From Dactylosporangium sucinum (GTDB taxonomy: Bacteria > Actinomycetota > Actinomycetes > Mycobacteriales > Micromonosporaceae), in contig NZ_BMPI01000005.1 in NCBI RefSeq assembly GCF_014647515.1, positions 184,673 through 248,672 of the forward strand: a stretch of DNA of 64,000 bases, in the 5' to 3' direction. The notes under the pieces are model-generated. The model saw only the letters and a list, made by a program, of their open reading frames with translations. It had not been told where the DNA came from and ran no database searches. Below are positions 57,059 to 64,000 of the stretch, in pieces; the first letter of the stretch is position 1; every line of letters starts with the position of its first letter. The position numbers and the translations under genes were made by a program.

Positions 57059-57116
57059 CGAGGCGGCCCACTCCCGCGTGACACCTTCCGCGGCCGCCAC
57101 GAGGCGGTCGCTTTTT
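57051..57116 (+). promoter_or_regulatory. tryptophan attenuator with intrinsic terminator
   Basis: Segment 1 is CCGCC (57051-57055). Segment 2 is GGCGGCC (57062-57068) and pairs with segment 1 over 5 bp. Segment 3 is GCGGCCGCC (57090-57098) and pairs with segment 2 over 7 bp as antiterminator. Segment 4 is GGCGGTCGC (57103-57111) and pairs with segment 3 over 9 bp (one G-U) around ACGA, followed by TTTTT (57112-57116), a textbook intrinsic terminator. Ribosome stalling at the Trp codons would mask segment 1 and free 2-3. Confidence 0.88.
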
Positions 57117-57172
57117 CGTGCGCTCGACCCCGCCTCGGCCGGCCTTCCGACCACCGTCCGAAGGGGAATCCC

Positions 57173-59020
57173 ATGTTCGCTCCCGGCTCGCCCTTTGCCC
57201 TGCTGCGTCGCGAGGGCCGCGACGTCGTCGAGGTGCTCACCGGCCCGGTCGTCACCGTCGAGCACCTGGCCGACATCCCGGACCGCTCGCTCTCGCTGGT
57301 CCCGTTCCGCCAGGTGCGCGAGCGCGGCTTCGCCTGCGTCGACGACGGCACGCCGCTGTCGGTCCTGCGCATCGCCGACCGCCGGGAGGTGCCGCTGGCC
57401 GAAGCGCTGGCCGCCCTCCCCGATGTCGACCTGGAACTGGCGGGCGGCGCGTTCGACGTCGACGACGACACCTACGCCTCGATCGTCGAGACCGTCCTCC
57501 GCGACGAGATCGGCCGCGGCGAGGGCTCCAACTTCGTCATCCACCGGGTCTTCGAGGCCGACCTGGCCGGCGACCCGGTGGCGGCGGCCCTGACCGTGTT
57601 CCGCCGGCTCCTGACCCGGGAGCGCGGCGCCTACTGGACGTTCGTCGTCCACACCGGCGACCGCACCCTCGTCGGCGCCACCCCGGAGCGCCACGTGAGC
57701 GTCGAGGACGGCCTGGTGATGATGAACCCCATCAGCGGCACTCTGCGTGGCCGGCCGGAGAAGGCGTCGGTGCTCGAGTTCCTCGCCGACCGCAAGGAGA
57801 TCGACGAGCTGTCGATGGTCCTGGACGAGGAGCTGAAGATGATGGCGACGGTGGCCGACCTCGGCGGCCAGGTCATCGGACCGTACCTCAAGGAGATGAC
57901 CCACCTGGTCCACACCGAGTACCTGCTGGCCGGCCGCGGCTCGCTGGACGTGCGCGACGTGCTCCGCGAGACCATGTTCGCCCCGACCGTGGTGGGCAGC
58001 CCGATCGAGAACGCCTGCCGCGTGGTGGCCCGCCACGAGGGCCGGGGCCGCGGGTACTACGGCGCCGTGCTGGCCCTGGTCGACGGCGACACGCTGGACG
58101 CCCCGATCCTCATCCGCACGGCCGACATCGACGCGACCGGCCGCCTGCGCATCCCGGTGGGCGCCACGCTGGTCCGCCACTCCACCCCGGCGGGCGAGGT
58201 GGCCGAGACCCACACCAAGGCCGCCGGCGTCCTGGCCGCGCTCGGCCTGACCGCTGCGCACCCGGAGAGGTCCACTGTGGACGCCGAGGTGCCCGGCGCC
58301 GCGACGCTCGCCGCCGACCCCGAGGTCCGGGCCGCGCTGGTGTCCCGCAACGCGACCCTCGCGCCGTTCTGGCTCCGGCCCCGCGACGCGTCGACCCCCG
58401 ACCCGGCCCTCACCGGCCGCCGCGTGCTCATCGTCGACGCCGAGGACACATTCACGGGGATGCTCCTGCATCAGCTGCGAGTGCTGGGGCTGGAGGTGAC
58501 GCTCCGGCGGTACGACTCGGGAATCGACACCGACGGGTTCGACCTCGTCGTCCCGGGGCCGGGCCCGGGTGACCCGCGCCTGGTCGACGACCCCAAGATG
58601 GCCACCATGCGCGGCCTCGTGCGGCGGCTGCTGGACGCCGGCACGCCGCTGCTCGCCGTCTGCCTCGGCCACCAGCTGCTCTGCGGCGAGCTGGGCCTGC
58701 CGCTGCGCCGCAAGGCCGCGCCGTACCAGGGCATGCAGCGCGAGATCGACTTCTTCGGCCGCCCCGCCCGCGTGGGCTTCTACTCGACGTTCACGGCGAC
58801 GACCCCGGCCGACCGCGTGACCACCCCCTACGGCGAGGTGCACGTCTCCCGTGACCCGGCCAACGGCGACGTCCACGCCCTGCGCGGCCAACGCTTCGCC
58901 GGCGTCCAGTTCCACCCCGAGTCGGTGCTGAGCTACGACGGGATCGAGCTGCTCCGGGCGCTCCTGACCGAGCTGCTGCCCGCTTCGGCCCCGTCCACGG
59001 TGGGAACCGTCCCGGAGTGA
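57173..59020 (+). CDS. trpEG: fused anthranilate synthase, TrpE-TrpG type
   Basis: The 615-residue protein starts at ATG 57173 behind AAGGGGAA. Residues 1-400 are a chorismate-binding domain (IGRGEGSNFVIHRVF, VGATPERHVSVEDGLVMMNP, SGTLRGRP, SPIENACRVV). Residues 415-605 are a class I glutamine amidotransferase with the nucleophile in LAVCLGHQLLCGE and the His/Glu pair in GVQFHPESVLS. The fusion order is that of actinomycete TrpEG and of PhzE (ADIC synthase). The tryptophan attenuator in front argues for anthranilate formation in tryptophan supply. No other trp or phz gene adjoins. Confidence 0.9.
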   Translation: MFAPGSPFALLRREGRDVVEVLTGPVVTVEHLADIPDRSLSLVPFRQVRERGFACVDDGTPLSVLRIADRREVPLAEALAALPDVDLELAGGAFDVDDDTYASIVETVLRDEIGRGEGSNFVIHRVFEADLAGDPVAAALTVFRRLLTRERGAYWTFVVHTGDRTLVGATPERHVSVEDGLVMMNPISGTLRGRPEKASVLEFLADRKEIDELSMVLDEELKMMATVADLGGQVIGPYLKEMTHLVHTEYLLAGRGSLDVRDVLRETMFAPTVVGSPIENACRVVARHEGRGRGYYGAVLALVDGDTLDAPILIRTADIDATGRLRIPVGATLVRHSTPAGEVAETHTKAAGVLAALGLTAAHPERSTVDAEVPGAATLAADPEVRAALVSRNATLAPFWLRPRDASTPDPALTGRRVLIVDAEDTFTGMLLHQLRVLGLEVTLRRYDSGIDTDGFDLVVPGPGPGDPRLVDDPKMATMRGLVRRLLDAGTPLLAVCLGHQLLCGELGLPLRRKAAPYQGMQREIDFFGRPARVGFYSTFTATTPADRVTTPYGEVHVSRDPANGDVHALRGQRFAGVQFHPESVLSYDGIELLRALLTELLPASAPSTVGTVPE

Positions 59021-59050
59021 TCCCGCGCCTCGCGCGGCCGGCCCGGTGGC

Positions 59051-59074
59051 GCCGCCGACCCTCCGGTCGGCGGC
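59051..59074 (+). terminator. hairpin after trpEG
   Basis: GCCGCCGACC-CTCC-GGTCGGCGGC is a perfect 10-bp stem with a 4-nt loop, 30 bp after the stop. A direct repeat (GGCCCGGTGGCGCCGCCGAC) recurs 46 bp later. There is no T-tract. Confidence 0.55.
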
Positions 59075-59197
59075 GTTGCCGGCCGGCCCGGTGGCGCCGC
59101 CGACCGTCCAGGTGCGCCGTATGGTGCTCTTGCGTTCCCGCGTCCGTTGAACGATGCTTCCGAAATATTCTCACTTCTGCGTCCCCGGGAGTCGGCG

Positions 59198-60391
59198 ATG
59201 GATCTGCGCGACCGCCGTGCACGTGCCGCCGTCGCCGGGGCCTACCTGGTGCAGGGGTTCTGCTTCGCCGCGCTGCTCACCCAGACCGGCGTCCTGCAGG
59301 AGAAGTTCGGCTTCTCCGACGGGGAGCTCTCGCTGGTACTGCTGGCCGTCCCCGTCGTCGCGGGCGTCGGCAGCGTCGTCGCCGGCATGCTCACCTCCCG
59401 CTTCGGCAGCTCGCCGGTCCTGCGGGCCGGCGGCCCGGGCGTCTGCCTGGCGATCGCCCTGGCCGGCCTGTCCGCCGCCCACTGGCAGCTGTTCGCCGCG
59501 CTGGCCCTCGTCGGCCTCTTCCTCGGCATCGTCGACGCGACGATGAACATGCAGGGTGTGAGCGTCGAGCGCCGGTACGGCCGCCCGGTCCTCAACTCGT
59601 TCCACGCGGTCTGGAGCGTGGGCGCGATCCTGGGCGCCCTCGCCACCGCCGGCACCGCCCGGCTGGGCTGGTCGGTCGGCGCCTCGATGAGTGCCGTGGC
59701 CGCGGTGGGCGTCGTGCTCGCCCTGCTGGCCGGCCCGGCCCAGCTCAAGCGGGCCGAGGAGGCCCCCGACACCGAGCCCGGCGCCGGCCCGGACATCCCG
59801 TGGCGCCCGATCGTCCTGGTCGGCATCGCGATGATGCTCATGTTCATCGCGGACTCGGCGGTGTCGAACTGGAGCGCGGTCTTCATGGACCACGCGCTGT
59901 CGGCGAGCACGAGCGTCGCCGCGCTCGGCCTGGCCGCGTACCAGACCACGATGCTCATCGGCCGCACCGCCGGCGACCGCGTGGTGCGCCGCTTCGGCCC
60001 GGCGGGCGTCGTCTCGGTCGGCGGCGTGGTCGGCGGGCTCGGCCTGGCCCTGGTGGCGGCGTCCCCGAGCCCGGCGGTCGGCATCGCGGGGTTCGCGGTC
60101 GTCGGCCTGGGCCTGTCGCTCGTGGTGCCGCAGTCGTTCTCGGCGGCGGGCCGCCTGGACCCGGCCGGCACGGGCGTCGCGATCGCGCGGGTCAACCTCT
60201 TCAACTACGTGGGCTTCGTGGTCGGCGCCGGCCTCATCGGCGCGGTGGCCGAGAGCGCCTCGCTGCGCTGGGCGTTCGTGGTCCCGGCCGTGCTGGCGGC
60301 CGGCATCGTGGCCCTGGCCCCGGCGTTCCGCACCCACGCCCCGGCCGCCCCGGCCGTGGCCCCCGCCGCCCCCGCCGCCCCCGCCCCCTAG
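59198..60391 (+). CDS. MFS transporter (YbjJ-like)
   Basis: The 397-residue transporter has twelve membrane helices. I chose ATG 59198 because GGGAG precedes it. The segment MNMQGVSVERRYGRPVLNSF with HAVWSVGAILG is typical of the YbjJ-type MFS group; VVRRFGPAGVVSVGGVVGGL matches the second-half loop. It ends in an Ala/Pro tail next to palindrome A3. The substrate is unknown. It follows trpEG after a hairpin, so it is probably a separate transcript. Confidence 0.88.
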   Translation: MDLRDRRARAAVAGAYLVQGFCFAALLTQTGVLQEKFGFSDGELSLVLLAVPVVAGVGSVVAGMLTSRFGSSPVLRAGGPGVCLAIALAGLSAAHWQLFAALALVGLFLGIVDATMNMQGVSVERRYGRPVLNSFHAVWSVGAILGALATAGTARLGWSVGASMSAVAAVGVVLALLAGPAQLKRAEEAPDTEPGAGPDIPWRPIVLVGIAMMLMFIADSAVSNWSAVFMDHALSASTSVAALGLAAYQTTMLIGRTAGDRVVRRFGPAGVVSVGGVVGGLGLALVAASPSPAVGIAGFAVVGLGLSLVVPQSFSAAGRLDPAGTGVAIARVNLFNYVGFVVGAGLIGAVAESASLRWAFVVPAVLAAGIVALAPAFRTHAPAAPAVAPAAPAAPAP

Positions 60392-60397
60392 GGCGTC

Positions 60398-60467
60398 GAT
60401 CTTGCAGTTGTGGTGCCGTGACACTCCCGCATCGTCCCGATTTGTCAGGCACCACAACTGCAAGATC
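60398..60467. repeat. palindromic element A3 between convergent genes
   Basis: GATCTTGCAGTTGTGGTGCC (60398-60417) and its perfect complement (60448-60467) surround a 30-bp loop. As in A2, the right arm and the next base supply the TGA stop (60466-60468) of the minus-strand gene, and AACGCG follows. Confidence 0.92.
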
Positions 60468-61770
60468 AACGCGAATCGGGGGTGGGCGGGTGGGCGCTGG
60501 CGCTCACCTGTTCTGCCGCGGCGGCCACCGAGCCGCGGGTCGTGGCCGCCAGCGTCGTCTGCTCGCGCAGCGAGTCGGCCACCTCGCGCTGGGCCGTCGC
60601 CACCGTGCCCAGGCGGTCGGCCACGCCGCCCACAGCCATGGCCGCGGCCGCCGCGCCGGTCGTCACCTGGCCGACCGTCTGCTCGATCCGGCCGGTCGCG
60701 GCGGCGGTCTGCGCGGCCAGCTCCTTCACCTCGTTCGCGACCACGCCGAAGCCCTTGCCGGCCTCGCCCGCGCGGGCCGCCTCGATCGTCGCGTTCAGCG
60801 CCAGCAGCTTCGTCTGGTCGGCCACCGCCTCGATCAGGCCGGCCACCGTCGAGATCTCCGAGATCGCCGACTCCAGCTCGCCGATCACCCGCCGGGCCTC
60901 GTTCGAGTCGCGCAGGGCGGCCTCGACGTCCTGGACCGCGCCGCCGACCGTGGTGTTCATGCGGGCCAGCGCGTCCTCGAACGACTCCATGGCGGCGCCC
61001 GCCTCGGCGCCCAGCCGCACGCCGGCGTCGGCCACGTCGGCCAGCACCGTCTCCAGGCGCCGGCCGAGCTGCTCGCTGCGCTCCACCTGCGAGGCCGCGT
61101 TCGAGGCGGCCTCCTCCTCGCGGCGGGCCGCGTCCTCGGCCGCCGCGCGCAGGGCCCGGGCCGACGCCTCCTCGATACGGGCCCGCTGGGCGTCGGCCTC
61201 CGCCTCGGCCGTGGCGGCGAACCGCCAGTACGCCAGCGACGTCAGGCACATCACGAGCACGAACCCGGCGTGCAACAGCACGAACAACACCGGGTGGGTG
61301 CGCGCCTGCGGGCTGCTGAACAGCATCTCCGGCACGGTGAGCGCGACCAGCAGGTGGTGCCCGGCCACGAACAGGATGGTGACGACGAGGGCCACCCAGT
61401 CCTGGTACAGGCTGACCAGCCCGACGATCACGAAGAAGTGGAAGTGCAGGTCGGTGAGGCCGTTGCCGGCGTGGACCAGCCCGGCGGCGCAGATGGCCAG
61501 GCCGGTCGAGACCGCGACCGCGCCACCGCGGTTGGTGCGGGCCACGGCGGCGCCCGCGCCGCAGAGCACGATGCCGCCGACCGCCGACCAGACCAGCCAG
61601 CCGCCGGCGTGGGCGTGCTCGCCGACCACGCTGTGGCCGTTCATGAGGGCGATGCCCGCGACGAGCGGCACGTGCAGCCAGAGGATCGTGCGCAGCACCC
61701 GGTGCCGTGACCGGAACGCGGCGTCGCTGAGCCCGACCTTGGGCATGAGCCACGACAGGATCCCGGACAT
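60466..61770 (-). CDS. methyl-accepting chemotaxis-type protein with multi-pass membrane sensor
   Basis: The 434-residue protein starts at ATG 61770 behind GGGAG. About six membrane helices (25-200) form an integral sensor, with several His residues ([26 protein letters not shown]). A coiled coil and the MCP signalling domain follow, with the canonical tip [20 protein letters not shown] and [13 protein letters not shown]. There is no HAMP and no obvious periplasmic ligand domain. The part after the tip is short (about 75 residues) and ends at palindrome A3, perhaps trimmed by it. No che genes adjoin. Confidence 0.88.
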   Translation of the reverse strand: MSGILSWLMPKVGLSDAAFRSRHRVLRTILWLHVPLVAGIALMNGHSVVGEHAHAGGWLVWSAVGGIVLCGAGAAVARTNRGGAVAVSTGLAICAAGLVHAGNGLTDLHFHFFVIVGLVSLYQDWVALVVTILFVAGHHLLVALTVPEMLFSSPQARTHPVLFVLLHAGFVLVMCLTSLAYWRFAATAEAEADAQRARIEEASARALRAAAEDAARREEEAASNAASQVERSEQLGRRLETVLADVADAGVRLGAEAGAAMESFEDALARMNTTVGGAVQDVEAALRDSNEARRVIGELESAISEISTVAGLIEAVADQTKLLALNATIEAARAGEAGKGFGVVANEVKELAAQTAAATGRIEQTVGQVTTGAAAAAMAVGGVADRLGTVATAQREVADSLREQTTLAATTRGSVAAAAEQVSASAHPPTPDSR

Positions 61771-61811
61771 GCTCGCTCCCAACGACGACAGTGCTGTCCG
61801 ACCTATCGGCG

Positions 61812-62756
61812 TCACGCCCCGGTTCTGTAGGCCTCCGCGAGGAGTGCTGCCGCCGCCGGCGGCGCGGGCAGCCCGTCCGTGTCGCCCGGCGAGGCGACGA
61901 CCCCGGCCGCGAACCGCGTGCCGAGCCAGGCCGCCCCGCGCGGCGCGACGCCGGCGAGCCGCGCGGCGAGGTACGCGCCTGCGAACGCGTCCCCGGCTCC
62001 GACCGGATCCACGACCTCCACGGCCGCCGAGGGAAGCCGGCGCGGACCGTCCGGGCCCGCGTGCCAGCAGCCGTCGGCGCCCGCCTTCAGCACCACCTCG
62101 CCGGCACCGGCGGCGCGCGCCCGCTCGAACACCGCCGCCGGGTCGTCCGTGCCCAGCAGTGGGACGGCCTCGTCGACGCCGAGCAGGAGGTACGTCGTGA
62201 TCGGCAGCAGCTCGGCCAGCAGGTCCGTCACCGGGGGCAGGCCGGGGCGCAGGTTCGGGTCGAGGGCCACCGCGATGCCGCGGGCGTGCGCCCCGCGGGC
62301 GAGCCGCGCCACCGCCCGGCGGGGCCCCGGCCCGAGCGCGGCGGTGAGCCCGGACACCGCGACCAGGGCGGGACCGGCGGCCAGGGCACGGTCGGCGTCG
62401 GCCGCGTCCAGGGCCGAGGCGGCCGAGCCGGCCCGGTAGTAGTGCACGCGGCGGGCGCCGTCGGGCCGCACGTCCTTGAAGAACACGCCGGTCGGCCGCG
62501 ACTCGTCGACCGCGACCAGGTCGGTGCCGACGCCCAGTCCGGCGGCGGCGGCGCACACCCGGCGCCCGAACGGGTCGGCCCCGACCCGGCTGCAGAACGC
62601 GGCCCGCGCCCCGGCCCGGCGGGCGGCGGCGAGCAGGTTGAGCTCGGCCCCGGCCACGTGCACCGAGGCCGACCGGCACTCGTTCAGCGGCTCCCCGCCG
62701 GACGGCTGGAAGAGGACCATGGCCTCCCCGAGCCCGACGATGAGCGGCGCCGTCAC
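61812..62756 (-). CDS. PfkB family sugar kinase, KDG kinase-like
   Basis: The start is GTG 62756, overlapping the SDR stop (GTGA); 314 aa. Ribokinase-fold motifs are [18 protein letters not shown] at the N-terminus, [41 protein letters not shown] and the catalytic [13 protein letters not shown]. The N-terminal pattern resembles 2-dehydro-3-deoxygluconate kinases. Coupled to an SDR and a dihydrodipicolinate-synthase-family aldolase, it fits sugar-acid (uronate/aldonate) catabolism. Confidence 0.88.
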   Translation of the reverse strand: MTAPLIVGLGEAMVLFQPSGGEPLNECRSASVHVAGAELNLLAAARRAGARAAFCSRVGADPFGRRVCAAAAGLGVGTDLVAVDESRPTGVFFKDVRPDGARRVHYYRAGSAASALDAADADRALAAGPALVAVSGLTAALGPGPRRAVARLARGAHARGIAVALDPNLRPGLPPVTDLLAELLPITTYLLLGVDEAVPLLGTDDPAAVFERARAAGAGEVVLKAGADGCWHAGPDGPRRLPSAAVEVVDPVGAGDAFAGAYLAARLAGVAPRGAAWLGTRFAAGVVASPGDTDGLPAPPAAAALLAEAYRTGA

Positions 62757-63472
62757 GGCAGCCACCGGGCGCGCAGGTCGGGCCGCAGCCACGCCGCCGG
62801 AGACGCGATCGACAGCCCTCCGTCCACGGGCAGGCAGGCACCCGTGATGAAGCCCGCCCCCGGCGACGCCAGGAACGCCACCGCGGCCGCCACCTCCGCC
62901 GGCCGTCCCACGCGCCCGAGTGGATAGCCCTCGGCAACCTGCGGCAGGTGCTCACCCCCGATCATCCCCGGCGCCACGGCGTTCACCCGGATCCCGCGCG
63001 GCCCGTACTCCAGCGCCAGCTGCCGCACCAGCCCGTCGAGCCCGGCCTTCGCCGCCGCGTAGCCCGGCAGGCCCGGCGCGGCGAGGAAGCTGTTCACGGA
63101 CGTGACGGCCACGATGCTGCCGCCCGGCGGCAGGTGGGGGAGGGCGGTCCGGCACGCGTAGAACGCGCCCGACAGCGTCACGTCGAGGGCCGCCCGCCAC
63201 TGCTCGTCGGTCTGCTCGGTGGCCGGCGCGACCGGCATGACGGCCGCGGCGAGCACGAGCACGTCGAGCCGGCCCAGCCGGGCGAGGGCGAACGACACCG
63301 CCTCGTCCGCCCCAGCGCTGGTGGAGCAGTCGACGACCGCACTGTCCACGAAGGACGGATCCGGGCCGGGATCCGGCGCCACGCCGGCGACCCGGTCCCC
63401 GCCGGCGGCGAACGCGGCCCCGATCGCCCGGCCGATCGGCGACGTGCAGCCCAGCACGAGCACGCCTCTCAC
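62753..63472 (-). CDS. SDR family oxidoreductase in sugar-acid operon
   Basis: The 239-residue protein starts at GTG 63472 (GTGA overlap with the aldolase stop). The cofactor loop is [11 protein letters not shown], a variant of TGxxxGxG. The active site is in [20 protein letters not shown] with Ser in TSVNSF upstream. [13 protein letters not shown] and GACLPVDGG are typical C-terminal SDR elements. It probably oxidises or reduces a sugar-acid intermediate of the operon; the specificity is unknown. Confidence 0.9.
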   Translation of the reverse strand: MRGVLVLGCTSPIGRAIGAAFAAGGDRVAGVAPDPGPDPSFVDSAVVDCSTSAGADEAVSFALARLGRLDVLVLAAAVMPVAPATEQTDEQWRAALDVTLSGAFYACRTALPHLPPGGSIVAVTSVNSFLAAPGLPGYAAAKAGLDGLVRQLALEYGPRGIRVNAVAPGMIGGEHLPQVAEGYPLGRVGRPAEVAAAVAFLASPGAGFITGACLPVDGGLSIASPAAWLRPDLRARWLP

Positions 63473-64000
63473 AGCGACAGGTCCGACAGGATCAGGTCGA
63501 GGGCCGCGAGCGTGGCCGCGTCCGCGTCCACGGCGGGCGCGCGGACCGTCGCCGACGCGATGACCCCGCGCCGCTGGAGCACGTACTTGTGGATCGACCA
63601 GGCGATGCCCGGCTGGAGCCCGAACCGGATCAGCGGCAGCAGCCGGTTGAAGGCGGCCCGGGCCTCGGCGTGCGCACCGGCGAGGTACGACCGCAGGACC
63701 GGCGCCAGGAGGTCGGGGAACTCACTGGCGGGCATGGTGCCGACGGCGCCGCGGGCGTACTCCTCCAGCACGAAGAGCGCGTTCTGCCCGCCGAGCACCG
63801 GGAACTCCCCGGCGGTGGCGTCGATGACGGCGCCGACCTTCGGCGCCGTCGGCTGGGTCTCCACCTTCGCCGACTCGACCCCGTCGAGCTTCGACAGCTC
63901 CACGACGAGCGGCGCCGGCAGCGTCACGCCGGTCGAGGCGGGCGCGTCCTGCACCATCACCGGCAGGCCGGCCGCGGCCACCGTCCCGTAGAAGTCGACG
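63469..64000 (-). CDS. dihydrodipicolinate synthase family aldolase/dehydratase, 5' end outside window
   Basis: The C-terminal 177 residues are visible. They show the second half of the DHDPS-type TIM barrel: VDFYGTVAAAGLPVMVQDAP, the segment LDGVESAKVETQPTAP whose Lys is the probable Schiff-base residue, and the C-terminal helices. Family members cleave 2-keto-3-deoxy sugar acids or dehydrate glucarates. It is the first visible gene of a coupled three-gene operon with the SDR and KDG-type kinase. The start and promoter lie beyond base 64000. Confidence 0.85.
   Translation of the reverse strand, partial: VDFYGTVAAAGLPVMVQDAPASTGVTLPAPLVVELSKLDGVESAKVETQPTAPKVGAVIDATAGEFPVLGGQNALFVLEEYARGAVGTMPASEFPDLLAPVLRSYLAGAHAEARAAFNRLLPLIRFGLQPGIAWSIHKYVLQRRGVIASATVRAPAVDADAATLAALDLILSDLSL

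Noticed and set aside
57173..59020. Phenazine cluster gene phzE
   Set aside because: The fusion is PhzE-like, but no other phz gene adjoins and a tryptophan attenuator controls it, so a tryptophan-pathway TrpEG is more likely.

Overview
The window is high-GC actinobacterial chromosome, most likely Micromonosporaceae (Dactylosporangium, Actinoplanes or a relative). The assignment is inference. It rests on very high GC in all genes, TANNNT promoters placed 6-8 nt before start codons (leaderless transcription), conservon-type signalling genes, a mycothiol-type formaldehyde dehydrogenase, an SSI-type protease inhibitor and F420-type oxidoreductases. I see no tRNA, rRNA, transposase, integrase, phage gene or CRISPR array. 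The genes are chromosomal housekeeping and accessory genes in short, tightly overlapping operons.

Layout. 1-6.5 kb: a truncated GH1 glucosidase lipoprotein, a small helix-hairpin-helix protein, a luciferase-like/SDR/kinase operon, a WYL regulator divergent from a VOC/YdeI pair, and an alginate-lyase remnant. 6.5-15.3 kb (minus strand): a MoxR-DUF58-TgpA module preceded by two membrane-anchored FN3 proteins. 15.3-18 kb: TetR and AraC regulators and a hemerythrin. 18.7-27 kb: an incomplete conservon (cvnA, cvnB and cvnD, without cvnC) continuing into a complete branched-chain-amino-acid-type ABC transporter. 27-28 kb: an array of palindromes and tandem repeats. 28-34 kb: a P450, an ECF Ni/Co transporter with a Nur-type operator, an AraC regulator and an EamA exporter. 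34-42 kb: two divergent stress-type genes, RecQ, a mycothiol-type dehydrogenase, PadR and a GGDEF-EAL protein. 42-46 kb: a GT4 glycosyltransferase, a second TPR-TM-FN3 protein, GtrA, a STAS protein and a MarR-like regulator. 46-50 kb: an SSI inhibitor and a DUF1800/DUF1501 secreted pair. 50-56 kb: a second partial conservon (cvnA-cvnB), YihY, a single-domain response regulator, a CopC-like protein and a membrane protein. 56-64 kb: an aldo/keto reductase, a fused anthranilate synthase behind a complete tryptophan attenuator, an MFS transporter, a chemoreceptor, and a sugar-acid operon cut by the window end.

The most informative signals are regulatory. There is a leaderless 12-codon tryptophan leader peptide with all four attenuator segments. 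A Nur-box-like operator overlaps the -35 of the nickel/cobalt transporter. Three promoters of the form GNTT-N15/16-GGGTAC (SigB/SigF type) precede hemerythrin, DUF2795 and a membrane protein. Three families of dispersed perfect palindromes lie between genes; family A sits only between convergent genes and in two cases supplies the stop codon of the minus-strand gene.

The best candidates for a poorly described system are the MoxR operon with its apparently inactive transglutaminase and FN3 surface proteins, the TPR-TM-FN3 paralogue family, and the conservon wired to an ABC importer.
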